From: Sciurus carolinensis
Taxonomy: Eukaryota > Chordata > Mammalia > Rodentia > Sciuridae
DNA length: 64,000 nt
Direction of reading: 5' to 3'
Assembly: GCF_902686445.1 (NCBI RefSeq)
Contig: NC_062213.1
Coordinates: 39,630,741 to 39,694,740 of the forward strand
The notes under the pieces are model-generated. The model was not told the origin of the DNA. It searched no databases and saw only the letters and a program-made list of their open reading frames with translations. Position 1 is the first letter of the stretch, and each line of letters starts with the position of its first letter. The position numbers were made by a program, and so were the translations under genes. Of this stretch, positions 1 to 11,446 are shown in pieces.

Positions 1-224
1 ACACCTACTATATGTCAGACACTGTTCTAGGCACTAAGATAACATCAGTAAATCCAAACAGACACAAATCCCTATTTTCCATGGTGCTTACATTCTAAAA
101 GGAGTTGAGGAGAATCTGTCAAATAATAGGTAAGTAAAGTATGTAGTATGTTAGAAAGCAGGGCAGTTGAAGGGAGGAAATCAAGAATTTCCATTGCAAT
201 TTGTTTTTTTAAAATTGTTTAGTG
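1..224 (+). repeat. L2-like ancient interspersed repeat, 3' portion
   Basis: The first 200 bases match the mammalian-wide consensus that I associate with LINE-2 3' ends (a 'cacctactatgt...cactgttctaggcact' core, then 'gcttacattcta'). It is interrupted at about 225 by SINEs and seems to resume at 576-720 and 1667-1837. The family name is from memory and should be checked with RepeatMasker. Confidence 0.6.
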
Positions 225-338
225 GTTAATGGATTTTTTAAAAATTTATTTATTTATATGTGGTACTGAGGATTGAACCCAGGGCCTCACACATGCCAGG
301 CAAGCATACTACCACTGAGCCACAACTCCAGCCCCATG
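225..338 (-). repeat. ID-type SINE (antisense)
   Basis: Reverse complement of a tRNA-derived ID element. The antisense B box region (attgaacccagggcc) and antisense A box region (accactgagccacaactcc) are both visible, preceded by a T/A-rich stretch that is the SINE tail. It interrupts the L2-like repeat. Confidence 0.85.
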
Positions 339-347
339 CAATTTGTT

Positions 348-462
348 TTTGAGACATTCTCACTATGTTGTCTAGGCTGGCCTTGAACAGCTAACTTTCC
401 TCCCTCAGCCTCTCAGCCTCCAGAGTAGTTAGGGCTATAGGCACATGCCACAGTGCTTGTCA
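348..462 (-). repeat. B1/7SL-like SINE (antisense)
   Basis: Contains the antisense 7SL-derived core 'ctaggctggccttgaac', then 'cctcagcctc', at the usual B1 spacing. It is diverged and directly adjoins ID copies on both sides. Confidence 0.75.
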
Positions 463-576
463 AAAATTCTTATTTATTTATTTATGTATTTATTTATTTA
501 TCTTGTTTTCATGCCAGGTGTTGAACCCAGGGCCTCACAGTGGTAAGTACTTTACCACTGAATGACAGTACCAGAT
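463..576 (-). repeat. ID-type SINE (antisense), diverged
   Basis: A (TTTA)n tract is followed by 'gttgaacccagggcctcaca' and 'taccactgaatgacagtacc'. This is the reverse complement of an ID body with an A/T-rich tail. Confidence 0.75.
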
Positions 577-1836
577 GGACTTGAAATTTTGAATAGGGTA
601 GTCAGAGTGGGCCTCATTGGGGAGATGATAGTATATGTCCTACTATATCCCTAGGAAGGATATTCTGAGAGAATGTTGGTGCCATCAGCAAAAGTGAGGA
701 TGTTACAGATATGATTCAGGTTTTTTTAAATGGAGGTTAGGTTAAAAGTCAATTTGGATTTGTTCAGTTGAAGCTTTTGGTGAGATAGTCAAAGGAAATA
801 TATTATAGATTGAAAAATGTGAGCCTGGAGTTTGCTCATGAGGTCAGAATGGCTATATTGATTTGCATGGTGTGAACCTAAAAGTGAGAGCCATGATTTA
901 GAACTGGTTCACCAAGGAAAGAATCCAGAGGACAAACATCAAAAGTTTATGACTGAGTCTTGCACATTGCCCCTGATCATGGAGTGGAAGGAAGAAGATC
1001 TTTTTGCCTTGCTCAGACATCACTGAGTGATTGATTGGGGGCAGAAGTTAAACAAGCTAATTTTATTTATTATCTTTTCTTTGTACTGATCATATACAAA
1101 AAGGGAAATATATTTCCTTCTTGGAGAGGAACATATATGAAAGCCTGTGATAAGCATAGATTTTTCATAGATATGTGTGTCTAGAAGAGTTCAGTCAAAT
1201 TGGCCAGGGGGAAAGTCTATCCAACCCATCCTGCCTTGACCTTGCAGCTTCTCCATGGTACAGGCCTGGAGACAGAGAATCTCCATTGGGCCAGCCCTGG
1301 GTAAAGCCGCTGGGCCTGGTGCCGGTACCTCACTGTGCTACTCATGCAGTGGAACCAAACTTTCACTGTGGTAGCCTCAGGGATGAAACTAAGCTTCGGC
1401 AGTTATTTTCTCTTTACCCATGAAGGACCCTTCTAACTCTCTTGGTACTTTCTCTTTTTCCTTCCTTCCCAGGACCATCTCTCTTGACTAACCATTGGAC
1501 AGGCTTTATCCTGTCCCCTGTTCTCCAAAGCCAATTCTGCCTTTTGTTTTTGAACTGTCTCAAACATATTCTCAGAGTGCTTTAGAGAGAAAAATCACAC
1601 TCAAGTGTGAATTATCAACACTGGATGTTAACAGAAGATAAGACATTTCCTGGAATTTTATTTGCTCATCTATTCAACAGATATTTATTGAGTGACTATT
1701 ATGAGATAAGCATTGTGCTTGTTCTTAGAAATATAGTAGAGAACAAGTGAATAGTTCTGGTATTCATGAAATACATAGTATAATATTCAAATGAATAGAA
1801 CTTATATAGTAAGAAAGTGCTAAAATAAAAATAAAT
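577..1836. other. Mostly unique sequence with L2-like remnants
   Basis: Positions 577-720 and 1667-1836 resemble continuation of the L2-like repeat on the plus strand. The stretch between them is unique. An 82-codon frame at 1175-1423 has no recognisable domain or exon context, so I do not call it a gene. Confidence 0.4.
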
Positions 1837-1837
1837 G

Positions 1838-2052
1838 AGCCAGGTGTAGTGGTACACACCTATAATCCCAGTGGCTCGGGAGGCTGAGACAGAAGGATTG
1901 CAAATTCAAGGCCATCCTCAGCAATGTAGTGAGGCCCTCTGAAACTTAGTGAGACCCTGTCTCAAAAAAGAAAAGAAAAAAAAAAAAAAAAAAAGGATGT
2001 GGTTCGGTGGTTAAGTGCCCCTGGGTTCAATTTCCAGTACCAAGGGGAAAAA
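1838..2052 (+). repeat. Composite B1+ID SINE (MEN/B1-dID type)
   Basis: The 5' half is B1-like ('cctataatcccagtggctcg', 'gagaccctgtctc'). An A-rich linker follows, then an ID-like half ending in 'gggttcaatttccagtac'. This two-part architecture recurs through the window and is the main sign of a squirrel source. Confidence 0.85.
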
Positions 2053-2140
2053 AGGGGGGTGTTTTTTCACCTCTGAGAAGAAGAAGAGGGAGTGTTCCAA
2101 GCAGAAGAAATAATGTATACAAAGAAAGCAAGAACAAGGG

Positions 2141-2505
2141 ATAGCTATAATTGGATCTGGAATATCCCCCAAAGTCCATGTGTTACAACCTTGGTCCTCA
2201 ACTTGATCTTACTGGGAGGTGGTAGAAGTCTTATGGTCATACAGGGACATAACCTGGAAGGGGATATGGAGACTCCAGTTCCTTCTCTTTCTCTCTCTTT
2301 TGCTTCCCAGCTGCCCAGAGGTGAGCAGCTTGTTCTTCTTCATGCTCCCTGCCATGATGTGCTGCCTTATCCATAGTCCCAAAACAACAAGATCAACCGA
2401 CCATGGATTGAAACCTCCAAATCTGTAATCCCAAATAAACCTTTCCTCTTTTTAAGTTGATGTATCTCAGGAATTTGCTATAGTAATGGAAAACTGTCTA
2501 CCACA
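2141..2505 (+). mobile_element. MaLR-type solo LTR
   Basis: Opens with a diverged 'TGTTATGGTTTGGATCTG'-like start, contains 'cccccaaagtccatgtgtt', and ends with an AATAAA hexamer (about 2434-2439) shortly before a CA-terminated 3' end. This is the layout of ERVL-MaLR LTRs, which carry R-region polyadenylation signals. No internal viral sequence or second LTR is present, so it is a solo LTR. It interrupts the L2-like repeat. Confidence 0.65.
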
Positions 2506-3080
2506 GGGACCCCAAGAAAAGATGTGTACCATGGGGTAACAGGGCAAGAGATGGGCCTGGAGATGTGAGCAATGATCAGACCATGAGGGCCTTGTCAACC
2601 TGTGAAGGAATCTCAGCCTCATCCTGAGGGCCATGAGGACCTGGCTAATGGTTTTATTTATATCTATTTTTTGAGGTGGGATCTTGGGCTTCATTGCCCA
2701 GGCTGATCTCTAACTCCTGGGCTCAAGAGAAGCTCCCACCTCAACCTACAGAGTGCTGGGACTACTGTGGGTGCCCATAACCATGCCTGTCTTCAGCTAA
2801 TAGTTTTAAACTAGGATTGTCATAATCAGATTTGCATCTGAGAAAGATTGAATTTGTCGAAGTTGCAGTGTGATGAATAGACTGGAAGCCCAGAGACAAG
2901 TCAGAAGGCGACTGCAGCCGTCCTGGCAGGAGTCCATGGTGACCTGAACTATTGCTTTGTCAGAGGGAATGAAGATAAAGTGGGTTCCGTAGGAGGAATG
3001 TGTGCCTGGTAGATGGGGTCAGAGAAGGAGAGAGGAGTCAAGGATTATGCCCACATTTTTGACTGGGATGGAAATATTTC
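2506..3080 (+). repeat. L2-like ancient repeat, continuation
   Basis: Segments such as 'gggccttgtcaacctgtgaa' and 'gagaggagtcaaggattatg' match the body of a long ancient repeat that I associate with LINE-2. The B1-like insertion at 2665-2798 interrupts it. With the pieces further left it suggests one old insertion spread over about 3 kb. The family assignment is uncertain. Confidence 0.45.
2665..2798 (-). repeat. B1/Alu-like SINE (antisense)
   Basis: Shows 'cattgcccaggctgatctct', 'aactcctgggctcaag' and 'gtgctgggactac', the reverse complement of a 7SL-derived monomer. It is inserted inside the L2-like repeat. Confidence 0.75.
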
Positions 3081-3571
3081 CTCATTGTTGAATTATAGGC
3101 ATTTAGGTCCCAGTTCTGTAGCATAGACATTTTGGGGAGGTCGGGTAGGTGCTTGTCACACTTAAAATCCCATTATGCAAACAGCTGCCTGACCCAAATA
3201 TTTACCTTTCAGAATGGTGCTGGCCCTCACTCATTTTTTATACTAGAATAGGCAGGTCCTTTGTTATGCGAGGACTAGGAGTGTTTGTGACCTGAGTACT
3301 TTCAAACTCTTGTGGAAGATCACTGAGTGTTTTCTGCAATTCTTCAGGTTATTGGCTATTTTTACCTACATGATGACTTGAGTCCAATCCCCAGTCCTTC
3401 ACATTGTGAAGCTTCACCTTTATGCAGTTTCTTTTCCCTCTGGATCCCACGCTTCCCACCTCCTGTTTATTTATAATAGAAGGAGTTGACGGCTGAGAGT
3501 CTTTTAATAGCACGACAGACTGAATTGAATAGACCTTCTTTTACTACTGTTTATATCTGAGTACTGTGTAT

Positions 3572-3573
<2 letters not shown>

Positions 3574-3606
<33 letters not shown>
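3574..3606. repeat. (CA)n microsatellite
   Basis: About 16 perfect CA units, directly upstream of a B1 copy. Confidence 0.95.
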
Positions 3607-3609
<3 letters not shown>

Positions 3610-3635
3610 GAAGGCTTTATTTTTTAAAAAAGTAA

Positions 3636-3764
3636 AGTTGGACAGAGTGGTGCAAGACTGTTGTCCGAGCTTCCAAGCAGGCTGAAGCAGAAGGTGGAAG
3701 TCCAGGAATTCAAGGCCAGCCTGGACAACATAGTGAGACCTGGTCTCAAAAACAAAAACAAAAA
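3636..3764 (+). repeat. B1-like SINE (sense)
   Basis: Contains 'aattcaaggccagcctggac' and 'catagtgagacctggtctc', followed by an A-rich (CAAAAA)n tail. It is 7SL-derived and monomeric, with no ID half. Confidence 0.85.
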
Positions 3765-4228
3765 AGTCTGCATAACTCACAAAACTTTTTGAAAAATTCC
3801 AAGCAACCTACACTGCAAACCTTGCTATGTATATGTTGAGAGTGCTGTAGTATAGATATTTGGAAGTTATCCATCTAAAGGAATCTATCCTATCAATTAA
3901 TTATGTTTTATAGTTCTCATTATAATTTATAGTGCAACAAAGGATGGTTAATGTTGCACATAAAGAACATTGGAGTCATAAATGAGAATATTTGACAAAG
4001 CAATGAGAGTTAAAAAGAAAATAAGTGCACCTGGTCTGCTTTAAACACTTTTTAAAAGACTCTTTCAGGAAAGTTCCTGTAAGTGAATTAAGTCTCTGTT
4101 TCTCCCAGGGCTGCCAGCACTTTCTTTGGCCAACAGCTGCACCATGCGGTGGTGCCCAGCTGCAAAAGGCTCTTCTTGTGGCTGTGGTTGCTGCCCTGGC
4201 CCTGGCAGACTGACCTGTAGGAGTTCTT
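3765..4228. other. Unique sequence, no gene recognised
   Basis: AT-rich unique sequence. A short Cys/Gly-rich frame begins near 4126 but runs straight into an ID element and has no conserved metallothionein or keratin-associated spacing that I can verify. Confidence 0.4.
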
Positions 4229-4320
4229 ATGGCACTTTTTTTTTTGAGTGCTGGGGATCAAATCCAGCCGTACATGCTCATGGTGGCCTCTCCCATGGAG
4301 TTAGGTCCCCAACCCCTAGT
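4229..4320 (-). repeat. ID-type SINE (antisense), diverged
   Basis: A poly(T) tail is followed by 'gagtgctggggatcaaatcc' and 'gttaggtccccaacccc'. It is a degraded ID copy. Confidence 0.7.
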
Positions 4321-5289
4321 TGGCACATTTAAGAACTGTTAGGAAGTCAGATTTTTTTCACTTGTGCAACAGTGTACAAACCTGTGTGCTTTCAACAGAC
4401 TCTTTAAACTGAGAATAAAAGGCATTTGTGAGTCAGACAGCATGGCCATCTTTCAAATTAGGTCTCCCAGTTACTGGCATTGATAACCATGCTCAAGGCT
4501 GAGACAACAAAATGGAATCATTCTTCAATTCAAGGGCAAACACAATGCCAAGCTTAGTGGTATTTAAAAGATGTATCTTTACCAAAATAATGTTTTATCT
4601 GTATATCTATGTTTTCAGATAATGGATGGTTGTGAACTCTGGCCTAACCTCCTAAAGAGTTTCTCTTCTCTGGAATTACAAAAAGACTAGTTTTATAGAT
4701 GTTTTCTTTTCTTCTTTGAGGGACTCTAGTTGTTGAATTATGTTTTGTACCAAGGCCTGTGGTAGAAGAGGGTAGGTGTGTGAACTAGAAAAGTCCAGTG
4801 GAAACTCCTATTTATGTGACCTCTGGTGGCTGGTGAGAGTGACTGGCATACCCAAACAATTTATCTTAAAAGTACAATGCCCTTATAACAACAGAGGGTG
4901 CCGATTGACACAGAGGGTCTGGTTGGTATTTCCTAATATTCTATTGTTACTTGATGTCACACAGACAAGGTAGATAGAAAAGTAAATTAATGGTACTACA
5001 TTCATTACTTTATCCCTAAAAATTGTAACTAAAGGCTGGTGGGGTTATTAGGCTGCCCAATTTTGACTTCCTTTCTTAGGCTATGAAGATACCTAAAAGG
5101 ACAAAGGAGAAATTCCTGGGCTGGGAATTTGGGAAGAAGAATTATATCCAAGCAATGCAGTGAAAACAAAGAGGTAGCAGCCAGTGGAGAAATCTGAATG
5201 AATTAGTATCATGGTGGCTTCCTCCTTCCTTGCCAAGCCCAAGTCCCATTTTACTCCAGTCGTGGCAAGAGCACTGGAATGACAGTCAT
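4321..5289. other. Unique sequence, nothing recognised
   Basis: No repeat family, coding frame or structured RNA could be supported in this stretch. Confidence 0.4.
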
Positions 5290-5395
5290 GGCATCTGAGT
5301 GCTTCGTCCCCACACAACCATGGACGCACTGGGAACTTTGCACAAATTGATTCTCTCTAAGCCTTCATTTCCTCACTGAGGGAACGAAACTGTTG
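5290..5395 (+). repeat. MIR-like SINE fragment
   Basis: The 'aagccttcatttcctcactg' segment matches the conserved MIR core (…cctcagtttcctcatctg…). Fragmentary. Confidence 0.5.
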
Positions 5396-5579
5396 GACCA
5401 GACAGTGCCAGTTTCTAGGTTGTCCTGAACTCATGGCTTTGCGTTTTGCCCTTCCTAACACTAGAAAAGCTAGGGTCTTTATTTCTCCAGTTACTGCTAG
5501 TTTAAAGCCTATAGAATTACTGTGTATCTGATTCCCCCTCCCCCCATTTGGAATAGACCAGACATATCATCTCCTGCAG

Positions 5580-5682
5580 TATTTTTTTATTTGTTGGTTG
5601 GTTGGTTGGTGTGGGGATTGAACCCAGGGCCTCATACATACTAAGGATGTGCTCTACCACTGAGCTATACCCTTGCTGCTTT
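5580..5682 (-). repeat. ID-type SINE (antisense) with (TTGG)n tail
   Basis: A 'ttggttggttggttgg' simple repeat takes the place of the A-rich tail. It is followed by 'attgaacccagggcctcata' and 'ctaccactgagctataccc'. Confidence 0.85.
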
Positions 5683-5683
5683 G

Positions 5684-5870
5684 GTGGCTCTTAAAGTGTG
5701 ATCCAGGGACTATCAGCATGGGCATCAGGGAACCTGTTAGAAATACACATTCTTGAGACCCCCCTCCACTCCGGCCAAATCAGAGAGTGTGGAGGTGGGA
5801 TCCTGCAGTCTGTGTCTTAACATGCCTTTCAGATGATTCTGACACATGCTAATGCTTAAGGACCACGGAT
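5684..5870 (+). mobile_element. MER5A-like hAT-Charlie MITE
   Basis: Begins 'ggtggctcttaaagtgtgat' and ends 'gcttaaggaccacgga'. The inside contains 'catcagggaacctgttagaa', matching the mammalian MER5A pattern (…cttaaactttagtgtgcatcagaatcacctg…). It is non-autonomous and has no transposase frame. Confidence 0.65.
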
Positions 5871-7734
5871 CCAAATGAAGTGTGATACGTAACAGTTGAA
5901 TGTGAAGAACACTATACTCTTGTTCTATTATGCTTTGCTGATGCTAACAGTCTGGTATTTTTTACCTTTAAAAACATGCCTAAGGGTACTAGTGATAAGA
6001 GGAAATTTGAAATGAGCCAAGTGAAATCTGTATGTCAAAAGTTGTCACATTTAAACATTTCTACATTTTTTTCTTTTTTGGATAATTACAGAGTTGTTTA
6101 AAATATATCCCAAGGCCCAAGCAAAGAGAATTCTGGGAAATGTAGTTTATTTATTTGTTATACGAGAGCTTCATAAAGGAGAGGAAAGGAAGGGGTTCTG
6201 GGAACTGTCTCCCCAGAGGGTATGAAGTTTTCCAGGGCACCCCAGAGTTGGCTGAAAGAGAGCCATTTCTGCTGTCGCTGGCAGCAACTGTCGGGCAAAA
6301 GCCCGCTGCATTTTATCTTTGCGTGTTTGTTTGTTCTGCTTGTTGAACACTGGCTTTCATACCATCTTGTTCTGTAATTCAAAACTGACTTTATAATTAG
6401 GTCTGAAAAGGAATGGTTCCCAGGCAATTCCTTTATGAAACTGGTAAAGACAGTTGCATTCGCTTTGGCTTGTTTTGATGTAATTTGTCAGAGAGGGCTG
6501 CAGGGTCGCTCTGTTTTAAGTTATCCTGGGCTGGCCTCTTCTGTGTGTCTGTAAGTGGGAGGGGATGAGGGCTGAATTCTGCTCTTCAGAACTTTGGATG
6601 AGCAGAAGATGCTGGTATACTCTTTCATCTTTGACAGTAAACTTCAAATTGGTTCATATGTTTAAGCCCACCTGGCTCAAGTTTGACTGCTTGGCCTGAG
6701 GAAAAGGTTTAACTAGCTCAACTACAGGGGCCGTGAGGGACTGCTTAGGAAGCAGACGGAAAACTATTACTGGTATGCTAATTCATAGTTTCCTTTTTCA
6801 GATTCCATCTAGTGGATACTTAATTTGCATTCTGAAAAATTGAAAATGTCACTGCATTTGTGAATTCCTTTTTTGCTGCAACATCTGTATGTGGGGAGCA
6901 TCAGGAGGGCTAGTGGGGTTGAAGGCCCAGCTTGGGTCTTGAATCGGCACCTCTGGCTTCTACCAGAGCGACTTCACTTTGTTTTGATTGTTTACACTTT
7001 CATTTAAGATCTCTTTGGGAGGAAATGGTTCACTGCTTCAAAAAGTTTGAAAACCACTGTGTTAGACTAGGACTATGTAGCCTAACCTTTACCCTATAAA
7101 TCAGGGAACTTCATCTGCTAGTCTATAAAGAAAGCCTCAAACACTGGAGGCGCTGGGGACCTCGCTTCCTCAGCTCCTGTGCTCTCTGTTTGCTTTTGCC
7201 CAACAACTCAGATTTCAAATTCTCCTCTGGAACCCACATTTAACCATCACTGACTCCCACCAGCACTTAATTCTCATGCCCCATTAAAGGCTGCATCTGC
7301 TCACCTCATCTCCAACTATCTGGCAGCTAATCAAATTGCCAAGTGCCTGCCTCAAAGACAGGAGGCAGCAGAGGCCCCTGGAGCCATGATCCTCTCTAGT
7401 AGCTTGGCTATGTGGTAATTTGTCCAGGCTTACATAATATGGTGTTTTTTTTAGTGTCCTTGTCCAGAACAGACTCTTCCCTCTGACGGCTCTTTGCTCT
7501 GAAGTCATCACTACTATAGAACCCAGATATAAATAATTATTTTTTGTCCATCTGTTTTCAGCTTCTCAATTTTCATAGTTGTGTTTTGATTCCTGTGGCC
7601 TCTTATGTAGGTGTGTGTGTTCTCCTAGGTTCATAATTCTTTTATTCCTCTACTCCTTTTAGTGGGACTTCAAAAGGGAGAACGATCACCATGTACACTA
7701 AATCTGTCATTTTACTAGAAATCCCTTTGTGTTG
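5871..7734. other. Unique sequence; one possible MER5 remnant
   Basis: About 1.9 kb with no confident repeat or gene. The segment near 7040-7063 ('gtttgaaaaccactgtg') resembles a MER5 terminal inverted repeat remnant. Frames at 6158-6427 and 7284-7511 show no domain or splice context that would make them exons. Confidence 0.4.
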
Positions 7735-8360
7735 CTTTTTAAAAAAACTTTATGTTGAAGTAATTATGGATTCACAGGAAATTGCAAAAGTATCTGAGAG
7801 GGTTCATGTACACTTCATTCAGCTTCCCTTAGTGGTAAAATCTTACTTAACAATAGAGCAATATCAAAATTAGGAAATTGACACTGGTATAAGCCACAGA
7901 CCTGATTCAGATTTTTCCAGGTTTACATCTAGTTGTGTGTTGTGTGTAAGTATGTGTGTATGGTTCTACACAATTTTATCACACACGGATTCATGTGACC
8001 ACCACAAGTAAGACACAGAACTGTTCTACCACAAAGAACCCTTACACTACCCCTTCAGGGTCAAGCCCTCCCTCGCCTCACTGCCAGCCTCTGGAAATTG
8101 CTAATCTATTCTCCATCTCTATAATTTTGTCAAAAGTTATATAAATGGAATTATACATAATGTAGCCTTTTGATATTGTCTTTTTTCTTCACTCAGTATA
8201 TTTCCTTTGAAATCCATCTGAGTTGTGGGTATCAACAGTTTGTTTCATTTGGTTGTTGAGTGATATTTGGTATAGATGCATAATGGTTTGTTCAACCATT
8301 TTATCAAGGTAAGGAAATTTGAATTTTTCCCAATTTTTTGACTGCCACAATAAATGCATT
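7735..8360 (-). mobile_element. Old L1 (L1M-type) 3' fragment, antisense
   Basis: Contains antisense 3' UTR landmarks of ancient L1 elements: 'tccatctctataattttgtc', 'atataaatggaattatacat', 'tttcttcactcagtat'. It is diverged and has no open frame. Confidence 0.7.
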
Positions 8361-8520
8361 ATGTTTATTTTATTTTTTAAAAATGTTTATTCTTAGTAAG
8401 TATGCATCAATTTCATTTGGGAACAGGAAAAATGTGAACATTTCAGAGTAATCTTAGTAAAGTAATATGTGGTATTGAAAAATTTTTCATTATCTTTTGT
8501 TTGACAATGTTGAATATTTT

Positions 8521-8657
8521 TAAAAATATTTTATTTTAGTTGTAGGTGGACACAATACCTTTATTTTATTTTTATTTTTAAGTGGTGCTGAGGATTGAAC
8601 CCAGGGTCTCACACATGCTAGGTGAGCACTCTACCATTGAGCCACAAGCCCAGCCTG
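8521..8657 (-). repeat. ID-type SINE with extended 3' tail (antisense)
   Basis: The ID body (attgaacccagggtctcaca … taccattgagccacaagccc) is preceded by 'ttagttgtaggtggacacaa', the reverse complement of a non-A tail shared by several ID copies here (near 24040, 54440 and 60900). Confidence 0.85.
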
Positions 8658-8671
8658 ATAAATATTGTTTG

Positions 8672-9597
8672 AAACTTTTTTTTCATACATGTATATAGGG
8701 TAATAATGTCTATCTCATCTACTGTCCTTCCTACTGTCCCCACTCCCCACCCTCCCCTCACTTCCCTCTGCATAATTCAAAGTTCCTTTATCCTTCCCTA
8801 CCCATCCCTTCACTATGGATCATTATCCACTTATCAGAGAAAACATTTAGCCTTTGGTTCTTGGGTATTGGCTTATATCACTTAGCATGACATTCTCTAG
8901 TTCCATCCATTTACCAGCAAATGCCATAATTTCATTCTTCTTTAAGGCTGAGTAATATATTGTGTATATGTACCACATTTTCTTTATCCATTCATCTGTT
9001 GAAGGGCACCCAGGTTGGTTCCATAGTTTAGCTATTGTAAATTGAGCTGCTATAAACATTGATGTGGCTGTATCACAGTAGTATGCTGATTTTAAGTCCT
9101 TTGTGTATAAATGGAGGAGTGGAATAACTGAGTCAAATGGTGGTTCCATTCCAAGTTTTCTGAGGAATATTCATGCTGCTTTCCAAAATGGCTGCACCAA
9201 TCTGCAGTCCCACCTACAATGTATGAGTGTGCCTTTTCCCCCACATCCTTGCCAACACTTACTATTGCTTGTATTCTTGATAATTGCCATTCTGATTGGA
9301 GTAAGATGAAATCTTCTGGTAGTCTTGATTTGCATTTCTCTAATTGCAAGTGATGAACATTTTTTCATGTTTGTTGATCGATTGTATATCTTCTTCTGTG
9401 AAGGGTCTGTTCAGTTCCTTAGCCCATTTATTGATTGGATTATTTGTTTTTTTGGTGTTAAGTTTTTTGAGCTCTTTATATATCCTGGAGATTAGGAGCA
9501 TGTGGTAAAGATTTTTCTCCCATTCTGTAGGCTCTCTCTTCACATTATTGATTGTTACCTTTGTTGAGAAGAAGCTTTTTAGTTTGAATCCATCCCA
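8672..9597 (-). mobile_element. 5'-truncated L1 (antisense): ORF2 C-terminus and 3' UTR
   Basis: The minus strand encodes, in broken frames, the ORF2 C-terminal region including [24 protein letters not shown] sequence and the Cys-His segment. The 3' UTR and T-rich tail lie at the low-coordinate end. The element is 5'-truncated at about 9597, exactly where the T-run of a second L1 3' end starts. Frameshifts make it a dead copy. Confidence 0.85.
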
Positions 9598-9866
9598 TTT
9601 TTTAAATTGTTTGTTCTATTTAGTTATACATGACAACAGAATGCATTTTGATTCATTGTACACAAATGGGGTACAACTTTTCATTTCTCTGATTGTACGT
9701 GATGTAGAATCACCATTAACGTAATCATACATGTACATAGGGTAATGATGTTTATCTCATTCCACCATGTTTCCTTCCCTCTGCCCCCTCCCCTCCCCTT
9801 ATTTCCCTCTACACAATCCAATGTTCCTCCATTTTTCCTTACCCTCCCCCCCAGTGCATCACATTT
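9598..9866 (-). mobile_element. L1 3' UTR fragment (antisense)
   Basis: Only the 3' UTR is present: T-run, then 'ttagttatacatgacaacag', 'gggtaatgatgtttatctca' and a C-rich tract (G-rich in the sense strand). Its A-tail appears to have been the target of the L1 to its left. Confidence 0.75.
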
Positions 9867-9924
9867 CTTATAAATAAAAGCATAAAACATAAAATTCAAA
9901 GATGCACTGCAAATGTTGAAGATA

Positions 9925-10015
9925 ACACCATATTTTGGGGGGAGTGGTGGTGTTAGGTATCACATTTAGAATTTCATGCATACTAAGCATGTGCTCCACT
10001 AAAGCATGCCATCTT
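9925..10015 (-). repeat. Degraded ID-like SINE (antisense)
   Basis: Weak ID pattern ('atactaagcatgtgctccac'). Low confidence. Confidence 0.4.
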
Positions 10016-10535
10016 TACTCTTTTGAAAGAGGGAAAAAACTTGGCTTCAGTGTTACCACCACTGGTAAGTTCTTGCTCTACAGCCTCCTTTACTCACTTT
10101 TAAACGTGAACTGTGCCCTCTTGAAAATGGTGCACATCTGTAGGGGAGCAGGGGGGCAGGCCTCGTCATGGTTCAGCTAATTACCCAGTAATTTTTACAA
10201 CCTTGGTAAGGCCACACTCTTGTATATTAAGAGAAGTTTGTTAAAGTCCCTAAGGCCATTCTCCATAATAGTGTGACCAGTTCCAACTGAGTTATAGGTA
10301 ATTTGTCTAACACATGGCTCATTGTTAACAGGGTACTTCAATTGAGATTTATTTAATATCTTTTAAAAAACCATGCCCAACCACACAGGGAACTTGGAAG
10401 ATGGTATTGTAGTATTCTTCAAGTTTTTAAAAGTAATTCTTTTAGCAATGGTTTCAAGCATCACAAATTTTTTGAAAGGATTACTTCATTTGTTTAATCA
10501 ATAAATAGTCACTAAGCACATAATATGTGACAGTC
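10016..10535. other. Unique sequence, nothing recognised
   Basis: AT-rich unique sequence without supported features. Confidence 0.4.
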
Positions 10536-10737
10536 ATCATCTTTTTTCTTTTTGTACCAGAGTGCTTAACCAGTGAATCACATCCCCAGTCCTTTTTTAT
10601 ATTTTATTTAGAGACAGGGTGTTGCTGAGTTGCTTATGGCCTGGCCAAGTCGTTAAGGCTGGCTTTGAACTTGCAATCTTCCTGCCTCTGCCTCCTGAGC
10701 CACTGGGATTACAGGTGTGTACCACCACAGCTGGCAG
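10536..10737 (-). repeat. Composite ID+B1 SINE (MEN type, antisense)
   Basis: The antisense ID half ('aaccagtgaatcacatcccc') is followed by 'agagacagggtgttgctgag' and an antisense B1 half ending 'gggattacaggtgtgtacca'. Confidence 0.85.
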
Positions 10738-10904
10738 ACATCATCATTTTTAAAGTTAGAATATAATGGTGACCAAATGAAATGGTTATTGCTCGGGTGA
10801 GGCTTATATTCTAATGGGGTAGACAAAGTAATCAAACAATCCCACAGAAGTAAAGGTGCAACTGGGATAAGTTTGATATAGGAGAGGCACATAGACCCTG
10901 GAAT

Positions 10905-11005
10905 TGTATAACGACCTGATCACTTCCCAAAGGCCCCGCCACCGTAGGGATTAGGATTTCAACCTATGAATTTTGGGGGGACATGAGCATTTAGTCCATT
11001 GAAAT
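10905..11005 (-). mobile_element. MLT1-type MaLR LTR fragment (antisense)
   Basis: 'gattaggatttcaacctatg' followed by 'aattttggggggacat' and 'catttagtccat' is the antisense start of an MLT1-like LTR. Truncated. Confidence 0.65.
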
Positions 11006-11199
11006 CTTGGGCCAGAAAGGAGAAATGGTGGGACAGTTGGGCAAACTTTGAAAATGGTCTGTAGTGATAATGTATTAATATTACTTCCCTAACTTCAATA
11101 AATAATGTTGTGGTTATATAACAGATTAACATTTGGGAAATCTGGGAATTCTTTATATTTGCAACTTTTTAAGAAGTCTGAAATTATGTCCCAAATGGG

Positions 11200-11446
11200 A
11201 CATTTTATTTATTTATTTATTTTATTATTGTTACTTTATTTATTTAGTTAGTTTTTTGGTGCTGGGATTGAACTCACTGAGTCACATCCCCAGCCCCTTT
11301 TATTTATTTATTTTTTTTTAGAGACAGGGTCTCACTAAGTTGCTCAGGGCCTTGCTAAAATGCTGAGGCTGGTTTTGGATTTGTGATCCTCCTGCCTTAC
11401 CCTCTCCAGTTGCTGGGATTACAGGAGTGCCCTACATGCCTATCCT
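11200..11446 (-). repeat. Composite SINE (MEN type, antisense)
   Basis: A (TTTA)n tract, a short ID half ('gagtcacatccccagcccc'), then 'agagacagggtctcactaag' and a B1 half ending 'gctgggattacaggagtgcc'. Confidence 0.85.

Noticed and set aside
4126..4332. Short Cys/Gly-rich frame that looked like a metallothionein or keratin-associated protein
   Set aside because: The Cys spacing fits neither family and the frame runs into an ID SINE.
9873..9909. Inverted repeat 'cagtgcatc' / 'gatgcactg' as a structured RNA or terminator
   Set aside because: Nine bases with a 19-base loop in AT-rich DNA is expected by chance, and no supporting element was found.
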